Positions 1 to 6,167 of a stretch of 18,672 nucleotides of DNA are shown here, one piece after another. Each line of letters begins with the position of its first letter. Positions within the stretch are counted from its first letter, which is position 1. Below the pieces are notes generated by a model that worked only from the letters and a program-made list of their open reading frames with translations, searched no databases and was not told where the DNA came from. The DNA lies in the NCBI GenBank assembly GCA_016210495.1, contig JACQUC010000143.1, positions 1-18,672 of the forward strand, read 5' to 3'. Both the position numbers and the translations under genes were made by a program. The stretch comes from Chloroflexota bacterium (GTDB taxonomy: Bacteria > Chloroflexota > FW602-bin22 > JACPRP01).

Positions 1-32
1 CGCCTTGCTTTTTTCTTTGAGGAGTCACGTCA

Positions 33-1367
33 ATGTCCAAAGTTCGCACAATCCACCAGTTCTTCGCCGGCGAAGGCGGCGAGGACAAGGCCGATCTGCC
101 CCTGGCATTCAAAGAGGGACCCGTGGGTCCCGGTAGGCGTCTCCAGGCTCTGCTGGGGGACTCGGCAGACATAGTCGTCACCGCCTACTGCGGCGACAAC
201 TACTTTCCGTCTCATTCAAACCAAGTCCTGGCATCCATCGTCGAGGTGGCCAGGGCTCGCGACGTCGGGATGCTGGTGGCGGGTCCGAGCTTCGGCAACG
301 GCAGGTACGGTTTCGCCTGCGCCGAGGTCTGTCACGCGGCCGGCGCCCAGGCCGGTTTGCCCTGCGTTACCGGTATGCACGAGCAAAACCCTGGCGTCGA
401 CGTCTACCGGCAGTACAAAGATAGAGGGGTCTACGCCGTCCCGACGACGGATGTCGCGACGGGCATGGAAGATGCCCTCTCGAAGATGTCTGTGCTCGTA
501 GGCAAGCTGGCCACAGGTTCTGCCATCGGATCGGCGGCCGCCGAGGGGTACATCCCCCGTGGGCTCCGTCTGCTCGAGTTCCGCAGCAAGAACGGCGCGG
601 AAAGAGCTATCGACCTGCTGTTGAGCGGGATTGCCGGTCGTCATGAGGACACCGAGATACCAATCGAGAAGGTTGAGCCTATCCCTGTCCCACCCCGCGT
701 CACAAACCTCAAAGCTGCCCACCTGGCTTTGCTCAGCACGGCAGGCGTCGTGCCCCTGGGCAATCCGGACCGATTCAAGGCGAACCGTAACACCTTCTTC
801 AGGAAATACAGCATCGCCGGGCTTAGCTCGATGCTGGACGTCGCGTGGGATGTCATGCACGGCGGCTACAACACTCAGTTTATGAAGGACAACCCCAACT
901 TCGGCGTTCCCCTCGACATCTGTCGACAGTTCGAAAAAGAGGGCGCATTCGCCAAGTTGTATCCGTATTTCTACTCGACGCCGGGCGTACTGGCGCTGTA
1001 CGACGACATGCGGGCGATCGGCATTGAGATAACACAGGATCTGAAGGCGGAGGGCATCGACGCCGCCATAATGGTGTCGACCTGAGGGACCTGCACTCGC
1101 AGCGGTGCTGTGATAGTTAGGGAAATCGAGAAGGCAGGGATACCGGTCGCCTTCATCACGCCGGTCAGCTCGCTGGGCCAGCAGATGCGAGCCAATCGAG
1201 TCATCGCCGGCACCAAGGTGCCGCATCCGTGCGGCGACGCAAGCCTGCCCGCCGAGGCGGACCGCACAGTGCGCCAGAGAATCGTGGAGACCGCGCTGGC
1301 TGCACTTCAAACCGACGTCGAAGGGCCCACGATCTTTGCGCCGGAGGTAACCGTCGCATTCGGGTGA
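33..1367 (+). CDS. grdB: Glycine/sarcosine/betaine reductase family selenoprotein B (GrdB-like), Sec-containing
   Basis: The protein is 444 aa, with an in-frame TGA at 1083-1085 read as selenocysteine 351. Before it the reading frame ends in MVST; after it the same frame continues GTCTRSGAVIVREIEKAGIP to a TGA at 1365-1367. This matches the GrdB active site (UGTCTRCG in clostridial GrdB) and the usual length of about 436 aa. Other GrdB-like landmarks are the N-terminal QFFAGEGGEDKAD, the VTGMHEQNPG segment, GNPDRF and HGGYN. In known GrdB enzymes the Sec attacks substrate activated as a Schiff base on the partner subunit and passes a carboxymethyl-type group to selenoprotein A. Start ATG 33 is preceded by AGGAG at 20-24. 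The GrdE-family partner follows 183 bp downstream. The second motif cysteine is serine here (S357). The real substrate is unknown; GrdB, GrdF and GrdH cannot be told apart by eye. Confidence 0.93.
1083..1113 (+). promoter_or_regulatory. UGA selenocysteine codon with bacterial SECIS-like hairpin
   Basis: Just after the UGA, 1097-1103 (TCGCAGC) pairs with 1107-1113 (GCTGTGA), one pair being G-U, around a GGT loop at 1104-1106. In the E. coli fdhF SECIS the apical GGU, which SelB contacts, also falls in the seventh codon after UGA; that spacing is exactly matched here. The fold was done by hand, and the fdhF comparison is from memory. Confidence 0.72.
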
Positions 1368-1417
1368 GCACGCCTCTGCCGTGGCAACTCAGGACACGAG
1401 CCCACGGACGTAAGGTC

Positions 1418-1471
1418 CCCTCTCCCAGAGGGAGAGGGCTAGGGCCAGTCCCCTCTCCCTCTGGGAGAGGG
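1418..1471. repeat. Tandem CCCTCTCCC/GGGAGAGGG hairpins between grdB-like and grdE-like genes
   Basis: There are two adjacent perfect 9-bp hairpins. Positions 1418-1426 pair with 1430-1438 (loop AGA) and 1451-1459 pair with 1463-1471 (loop TCT). The second unit is flanked by GGTTAGGGTGAGGG. The element fills most of the 183-bp gap between the two reductase genes and has no T-tract. It resembles dispersed intergenic repeats seen in many genomes; any effect on mRNA ends or stability is inference. Confidence 0.8.
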
Positions 1472-1550
1472 TTAGGGTGAGGGCCGCCCTGCCAAGTGGA
1501 ATACGGGTCTAACCTACAACAATCGGTACAAGCGAGAGAGGAACTGAGAT

Positions 1551-2864
1551 ATGGCGATGAGACTTGAGCTGGCAAGCTTCCCAGTCAAAACCGTCCGCTT
1601 CGACAGACAAACCCGCTACGCAGACGGCGTTCTCGAGCTCGACAAGGCCGAGCTCCTGGGCCTCGTTACCAAAGACGAGAGAATCATCTCGGCTGATCTG
1701 GACGTGGCCATCCCAGGCGAGCAGACGAGGATCGTTCACATCGGCGATGTCGTCGAGCCGAGGATAAAGGTGTCGGGCCCAGGCTGCGTCTTTCCGGGCA
1801 TCCTTGGCCCGGTGGATACGGTCGGGCAGGGCAGAACCAACAGGCTGGCAGGACTGACTTTGGTCCATTCCTCGCAGTACGAGCCGACGGAGCTAACCGG
1901 TACGGCGTCGCAAAGATTGGGCGTCGTGGACATGTGGGGACCGGGAGCGCAGATAACTCCGCTGGGCTCCACCATCAACGTCGTGCTCGTGACTCAGTTG
2001 GTCGGCGGCATCACCGAGCTCGAGGCCCATTCCGCAATCCAACTGGCCGAGTGCAGGCTGGCGCATCGTCTGGCCGAGACGACCCAGAACCTGGAGCCTG
2101 AGAGTGTCGAGATCTTCGAGCTAAACAAGGTCGATGCCTCTCTGCCCCGAGTCGTGTACATCCTTGGTTGGGTGACCGAGTGGCACACCCCGCATTCCAG
2201 ACTGGCCTACTACGGGCTGCACGTGAAGGAGTCGCTGCCTACTCTGGTTCACCCGAACGAGTTCCTCGATGGCGCGCTCACCACCGATGCCCGCAAGGGC
2301 AACTCGACGCAACCGCTGACCTGGGGCCTGATGAATCAGCCGGTTGTCCTCGCCCTCCTGAGAGAACACGGAAAGAGAGTGAACTTCCTGGGTGTGATTC
2401 TTCAGAGAACCAGGTTCGAAAGCGAGTTCGGTAAGCGAGTTACCGCCACCTGCACCTCGCAATTGGCAAGCCTCTTGGAAGCGGACGGCGCAATCATCAC
2501 TAGGACCTCGCCTTCGGGGAACAATCTGATGGACGCCATGTTCACGGTGGAGGCCTGCGAGAAAAAGGGCATCAAGACGGTCTTCCTGACGCCGGAAGCA
2601 GGTGGCAGCGACGGAACCGGGCCCGCGCTGCACTTCTACGTGCCCGAGGCCACGAGAATGATAAGCACGGGCAACATCAACATGGAGCCGCGACTGCCTG
2701 CGCCGACGAAAGTCATCGGCTGCAAAAAGGGTGAGTTGGCAGTCTTGAGGCCAGGCGACCCGCCGATTTCGCCGTGGGGTGAGCTCAAGTTCGACACAGG
2801 CACGGACATCGCCGAGTCGGTCGACTGGTTCGGCGACTGGTATGCCACCTGCGCGCTATACTAG
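1551..2864 (+). CDS. Glycine/sarcosine/betaine reductase component B subunit (GrdE family), pyruvoyl cysteine absent
   Basis: This 437-aa protein is homologous over its full length to GrdE, the proprotein partner of GrdB. It has the N-terminal MRLELASFPVK, the VEPRIKVSGPGCVFPG segment, DMWGPGAQITPLG, HPNEFLDGAL, HGKRVNFLGVI and a C-terminal NMEPRLPAPTKVIG. In studied GrdE proteins an internal Asn-Cys near residue 242 is cleaved and the cysteine becomes a pyruvoyl group that binds the substrate amine. Here the matching stretch (residues 239-263) has no cysteine: the aligned position is R248, and N251-S252 is the only Asn-Ser nearby. Either Ser is used, as in other pyruvoyl enzymes, or activation differs. 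Start ATG 1551 follows AGAGGA with 8 nt spacing; an alternative ATG lies at 1557. It belongs with the Sec protein upstream. The family assignment is firm, the substrate unknown. Confidence 0.92.
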   Translation: MAMRLELASFPVKTVRFDRQTRYADGVLELDKAELLGLVTKDERIISADLDVAIPGEQTRIVHIGDVVEPRIKVSGPGCVFPGILGPVDTVGQGRTNRLAGLTLVHSSQYEPTELTGTASQRLGVVDMWGPGAQITPLGSTINVVLVTQLVGGITELEAHSAIQLAECRLAHRLAETTQNLEPESVEIFELNKVDASLPRVVYILGWVTEWHTPHSRLAYYGLHVKESLPTLVHPNEFLDGALTTDARKGNSTQPLTWGLMNQPVVLALLREHGKRVNFLGVILQRTRFESEFGKRVTATCTSQLASLLEADGAIITRTSPSGNNLMDAMFTVEACEKKGIKTVFLTPEAGGSDGTGPALHFYVPEATRMISTGNINMEPRLPAPTKVIGCKKGELAVLRPGDPPISPWGELKFDTGTDIAESVDWFGDWYATCALY

Positions 2865-2983
2865 TAGGGGCGGACGGCTGTCCGCCCCGGGGTGGGGCGG
2901 AGGCAGCTCCGTCCTCTGACGTCTCATGCGGCGTAGGGGCGGACGTCCGCTGTCCGCCCCGGCCTGGGGCGGAGGCAGCTCCG
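2863..2983. repeat. Two direct copies of the GTAGGGGCGGAC hairpin repeat
   Basis: Copy 1 has GGGGCGGAC (2867-2875) pairing with GTCCGCCCC (2880-2888), loop GGCT. Copy 2 has the same arms at 2936-2944 and 2952-2960 around a 7-nt spacer. Both are followed by TGGGGCGGAGGCAGCTCCG. They directly follow the GrdE-like stop codon and fill the gap before the solute-binding protein gene. They could weaken read-through or protect the 3' end, but there is no U-tract. Confidence 0.85.
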
Positions 2984-3019
2984 CCACCTTGCGTACACTA
3001 CCGTTATAGGAGGTTGGCC

Positions 3020-4213
3020 GTGATCAGGTATTCCAACAAGTCAAAGGGCATGGCGCTCGCTTCCATCGTAGTCCTTCTTTTGCTTGCACTGGTGATTGGC
3101 TGTGCGCAACCCGCGCCGACGCCCACGCCGGCGCCCACGGCGCCACCAAAGGCCGCGCCGACCCAAGCGCCCAAGCCGGCGGCGGCAAAGGAGACAAAAC
3201 CGGAGGCAAAAGTCGCGACGCCAGAAACGAAAGCGGCGAAGCCGGCGGTGAAAGAGGCTAAGCCAGAGAAGCCGGCGCAGAAACAGCCGCTCGTAAAGCT
3301 CACCGTTCCGTACAGCGCGGTGGCAGGATCGCACACGGTCCTGTTTGTGGCCAAGGAAAAAGGGCTCTTCGAGAAATACGGCCTCGACGTCGACATCCCA
3401 TACGTGGCCACCAGTACGACGCTGGTCCAGTCGCTGGTGTCGGGGGAGGTCAAGCTTGCTCACGCGGGCGGTGGCGCCGTGGTTGCCGCCAGCCTGGCCG
3501 GCTCCGACGCCATAGCGATTGCCGGCACGGCCAATCTTATGGGCTCTTCGCTGTGGGGCCAGCCGAACATTAAGCGCCCCGAAGACCTGAAGGGCAAGAT
3601 CGTGGCGGTGAGCAGGTTTGGCTCCGCCAGCGACTTCGGCACACGCTTCGCGCTCCGCAAGTTCGGCATCGACCCGGAGAAGGACGTGACTATCGTACAG
3701 GCGGGCGGCATGGCCGAGGGACTGGCTGCCCTGCTGTCCGGTGGCGTTCAGGGAGCGGCGTTCGGACCGCCCATCAGCCTGCAGGCCAAAAAGGCCGGCA
3801 TGAACGAGGTGATAAGCTATCCTGATACAGGTGTAGCGTACGCCACGGCCATCATCGTCACCACCAAACGTTATCTCAACAGCAACAAGGAAACGGTGCG
3901 CAACTTCTTGAAGGCTTTCGTGGAGGGCCTGGCGGTGGCCAAGAAGGAAAAAGAGTTCACCATGAACGCCATCGGCAAGTACACCAATACGACTGACCGA
4001 GAGGTGCTGTCGGAAACCTACGACTTCTACGTGACGAGGCTGTTCCCCAAGGTCCCGTACGCGGGCGTCGAGGCCATGCAGGCTATTCTCGACGAGACGG
4101 CGCGCGCTAATCCGAAGGCCAAGGACGCCAAAGTGGACAGCGTTGTCGACAATAGCCTGATGAAGGAGCTCGAAGACAGCGGCTTCGTCAAGGAGGCGTA
4201 CGGCGAGAAGTAA
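3020..4213 (+). CDS. ABC transporter substrate-binding lipoprotein, NitT/TauT (NMT1/SsuA-like) family
   Basis: This 397-aa protein carries a lipoprotein signal peptide (hydrophobic VVLLLLALVIG followed by Cys, lipobox VIGC). A linker rich in Ala, Pro and Lys covers roughly residues 28-92, and a type II periplasmic-binding fold follows. Family-typical stretches are AKEKGLFEKYGLDVDI near the start of the fold, the GEVKLAHAGGGAVVAASLAG segment and RPEDLKGKIVAVSRFGSASD. Such proteins capture small organic acids, sulfonates, nitrate-like or pyrimidine ligands outside the membrane. The GTG at 3020 is chosen because AGGAGG at 3008-3013 sits 6 nt upstream; the TTG at 3014 abuts that motif. No permease or ATPase gene is present in the window, so the transporter partners are elsewhere or missing. 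Its place between the reductase genes and an amidohydrolase suggests it feeds that pathway; this is inference. Confidence 0.88.
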   Translation: MIRYSNKSKGMALASIVVLLLLALVIGCAQPAPTPTPAPTAPPKAAPTQAPKPAAAKETKPEAKVATPETKAAKPAVKEAKPEKPAQKQPLVKLTVPYSAVAGSHTVLFVAKEKGLFEKYGLDVDIPYVATSTTLVQSLVSGEVKLAHAGGGAVVAASLAGSDAIAIAGTANLMGSSLWGQPNIKRPEDLKGKIVAVSRFGSASDFGTRFALRKFGIDPEKDVTIVQAGGMAEGLAALLSGGVQGAAFGPPISLQAKKAGMNEVISYPDTGVAYATAIIVTTKRYLNSNKETVRNFLKAFVEGLAVAKKEKEFTMNAIGKYTNTTDREVLSETYDFYVTRLFPKVPYAGVEAMQAILDETARANPKAKDAKVDSVVDNSLMKELEDSGFVKEAYGEK

Positions 4214-4223
4214 GGCTTGTGCG

Positions 4224-4312
4224 CTCTCGCTTTTCAGGCGGGAGTGAACGGCCGGTCGGCCGGGCCGGTGCGTGGTGGGGCCGTCACCCGTAGCCGCACC
4301 CTTCAGGGTGCG
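4224..4312. repeat. GC-rich intergenic hairpins, including a GTAGCCGCAC-type element
   Basis: The 227-bp gap before the amidohydrolase holds a 7-bp hairpin (4224-4230 with 4238-4244, one G-U pair) soon after the previous stop, a CGGCC-rich stretch, and a perfect 7-bp hairpin CGCACCC-TTCA-GGGTGCG (4295-4312) beginning with GTAGCCGCAC. A related GTAGCCGCAC element lies at 9246. None has a convincing T-run, so terminator function is not claimed. Confidence 0.55.
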
Positions 4313-4440
4313 CGTGCCTGTTCGATTGCCGAGAGCCGAGAATAGCTGTATCCCAGCGGTAGCTGGTTATGCTCAGATTCCCGGCTATCAGTTGCCAGGC
4401 TGCCCCGCCATCTGCGCCAAACACCGATAGGAGGTTGCCG

Positions 4441-5412
4441 ATGAAGATCGACGTGCACGTGCACTATTTTCCGATGGCGTACATCGAGGAGCTGCAGCGT
4501 CTCGCGGAGGACACGCCGCGGGATCGGGCGTGGTCGAAAATCATCAAGGATAAGATATTGGCTACCCCCTCGATGTGGTCCATCGAGGCGCGGCTGCCGC
4601 AGATGGATAGCGCCGGCATCGACGTGCAGGTGTTGTCGATATCCATCCCCCACGTGTACTTCCCGGACGTGGGAAAGAGCGTGGCGCTGGCGCAAATGAC
4701 CAACGACGACCTCGCGGCGGTCTGCGCGCGCTACCCGACACGATTCGCCGCCTTCGCCACCGTCCCACTGAACAGCCCGAAGCACGCCATTGACGAGATG
4801 CGCCGGGCCATCGGCCAATTGGGTCTGCACGGCATCACCATCGGGGCCAACGTTCGCGGCAAACCCCTGAACTCGCCCGAGTTCATGGAGTTCTACCAGG
4901 AGGCCGACAGGCTGGGCGCGGCCATCTTCATCCACCCGATGATCCCCGCCGGCATCGAGATCCTGGACGAGTTCGACCTGGCCGCGAACACGGGCTACCT
5001 TTTCGACACCACCGTCGCCGCTGCCCGCCTGGTCTTCAGCGGGGTCTTCGAGAAGAACAGAAACATCAAGCTGATCCTGCCGCACCTCGGGGCAGTCATC
5101 CCCTACACCATCGGTAGGATCGACGCCTCGTACCGCACTCGGCCTGAGTGCAGGCTCAACATCGACAGGCCTCCTAGCGAGTATTTCAAACGTTTCTACT
5201 ACGACAGCGTGAACCCTCACCAGGCGGCGCTACGATGCGCTTTGGAGACGTTCGGCCCGAGCCAGATCGTCTTGGGCAGCGATTACCCCTTTGCGCTGGC
5301 CGACGTTTCGCGAATATTGGCGAGCATCAGGGAGTTGCGCCTGCCGTCATCTGACGAAAACGGCATTTTCGGCCAGAACATCCTGCAGGTGCTGCCTATC
5401 CGACAAGGGTAG
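4441..5412 (+). CDS. Amidohydrolase family 2 metal-dependent hydrolase/decarboxylase (ACMSD / gamma-resorcylate decarboxylase type)
   Basis: This 323-aa TIM-barrel protein has the full metal-site set of the family: H6 and H8 (IDVHVH), H165 (FIHP), H215 (LPHLG) and D281 (GSDYPF). Members use one divalent metal for non-oxidative decarboxylation of aromatic or unsaturated acids (ACMSD, gamma-resorcylate and 5-carboxyvanillate decarboxylases) or for hydrolysis. Substrate cannot be read from the sequence. Start ATG 4441 has AGGAGG at 4429-4434 with 6 nt spacing, nearly the same leader as the solute-binding gene; an in-frame upstream start at 4369 lacks such a site. It is the last gene of the forward cluster with the Sec reductase and binding protein and probably acts on the same compound or a product; that link is inference. 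Confidence 0.88.
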   Translation: MKIDVHVHYFPMAYIEELQRLAEDTPRDRAWSKIIKDKILATPSMWSIEARLPQMDSAGIDVQVLSISIPHVYFPDVGKSVALAQMTNDDLAAVCARYPTRFAAFATVPLNSPKHAIDEMRRAIGQLGLHGITIGANVRGKPLNSPEFMEFYQEADRLGAAIFIHPMIPAGIEILDEFDLAANTGYLFDTTVAAARLVFSGVFEKNRNIKLILPHLGAVIPYTIGRIDASYRTRPECRLNIDRPPSEYFKRFYYDSVNPHQAALRCALETFGPSQIVLGSDYPFALADVSRILASIRELRLPSSDENGIFGQNILQVLPIRQG

Positions 5413-5432
5413 TCTATGGCTCCATCCTAAAA

Positions 5433-5475
5433 CGTAGGGGCGTCCGCCTGAGGCGGACGCCCCGGGGGGGGGTGG
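5433..5475. repeat. GTAGGGGCG hairpin repeat, divergent copy with long stem
   Basis: GGGGCGTCCGCC (5437-5448) pairs perfectly with GGCGGACGCCCC (5452-5463) around TGA, followed by a G-run. It lies 20 bp after the amidohydrolase stop. It shares the GTAGGGGCG start with the copies at 2865, 2934, 5604 and 8628. Confidence 0.8.
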
Positions 5476-5525
5476 CACAGGGGAATTTCCGCAATCCGGC
5501 GTACGCCACGCAAACAAAGGAGGTC

Positions 5526-5554
5526 TTGAATTCCAGGACGTCGTGCGTTAAGAT
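5526..5554 (+). promoter_or_regulatory. Sigma-70-type promoter for the hsp20-lon operon
   Basis: TTGAAT (5526-5531) and TAAGAT (5549-5554) are separated by 17 bp, predicting a transcript start near 5561 and a leader of about 154 nt. An inverted repeat GTGCG (5543-5547) / CGCAC (5562-5566) flanks the -10 box, and an 8-bp palindrome ATGTACAT (5553-5560) overlaps its end, which could be a repressor site. No CIRCE or CtsR consensus was seen. Confidence 0.55.
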
Positions 5555-5603
5555 GTACATGCGCACAGTTGTTGGCTAGTTGTTGCTGCGAAATAGAACA
5601 GCG

Positions 5604-5640
5604 TAGGGGCGAGGTTTGCTCGCCCTGGGGGCGGGGCGCG
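5604..5640. repeat. GTAGGGGCG hairpin repeat in the hsp20 leader
   Basis: GGGCGAG (5608-5614) pairs with CTCGCCC (5620-5626) around GTTTG, followed by a G-rich tail. If the promoter at 5526 is right, this hairpin is transcribed in the 5' untranslated region of the hsp20-lon mRNA. Confidence 0.7.
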
Positions 5641-5714
5641 TCGTCGCAGCCATTTCGCACCACAAACTAGCTACCCCGTGGCAGGCCCTCATTGAGCAAA
5701 AGGAGGCGGTTGGA

Positions 5715-6167
5715 ATGACCGAGGTCCGGCAGGAGATTCTGGCAAATATCGACGACGTGTGGCGGCAGATGGAGCGGCTGGCGGATCAGGTGGCCAGTGG
5801 CAAGCGCCCGCTGGTCGTCTTCACCCATCCAATCTGGCAGCCAAACGTCGACGTGTACGAGAACCTCGAAGAAGTAGTCGTCCTCGTGGAGTTGGCCGGC
5901 GTGAAGCCAGAGGAGGTTGCCATCAGCGTCGACAACTCCGTCCTCACCGTCAGGGGAGCGCGAAGGGATGCGCTGCGGGGCCGCAAGCAGCGATGCTACA
6001 TTATGGAGATAAACTCGGGGATATTTGAGCGAACTATCCCACTGCCCGCCATTGTGGACGGCGAACTGGCGGAAGCTACGTATTCTCAGGGCTTCCTGGA
6101 GATCGTACTTCCCAAGGCCAAGGAGCCACCGATTCGCATTATCACGATAAGGGTGCAATATTCATGA
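5715..6167 (+). CDS. Small heat-shock protein, Hsp20/alpha-crystallin family
   Basis: This 150-aa protein has a short helical N-terminus, an alpha-crystallin domain from about residue 45 (NVDVYENLEEVVVLVELAGV, then EEVAISVDNSVLTVRG) ending in ATYSQGFLEIVLPKA, and a C-terminal I-x-I anchor (IRI). It is an ATP-independent holdase that keeps unfolding proteins soluble. Start ATG 5715 follows AAGGAGG; the frame is open upstream to 5616 but that part runs through the repeat hairpin and is not family-like. Its TGA overlaps the lon ATG by 4 bp (ATGA at 6164-6167), so translation is probably coupled and both products are made under the same stress. Confidence 0.92.
   Translation: MTEVRQEILANIDDVWRQMERLADQVASGKRPLVVFTHPIWQPNVDVYENLEEVVVLVELAGVKPEEVAISVDNSVLTVRGARRDALRGRKQRCYIMEINSGIFERTIPLPAIVDGELAEATYSQGFLEIVLPKAKEPPIRIITIRVQYS

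Noticed and set aside
1083..1085. Reading the TGA as a nonsense mutation or gene end (pseudogene plus orphan ORF at 1110-1367)
   Set aside because: The continuation has the GrdB active-site and C-terminal sequence in the same frame with no decay, and selenocysteine is expected exactly there.
216..1310. 364-aa open frame on the minus strand
   Set aside because: It lies wholly opposite the GrdB-like gene, has a low-complexity Arg/Asp/His-rich composition and no family pattern; it is a GC-rich shadow frame.
4303..5220. 305-aa open frame on the minus strand
   Set aside because: Antisense to the amidohydrolase, whose metal ligands are all present; shadow frame.
5616..5714. N-terminal extension of Hsp20 to 183 aa
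   Set aside because: The extra codons come from the repeat hairpin and leader; ATG 5715 has a strong AAGGAGG and gives the normal family length.
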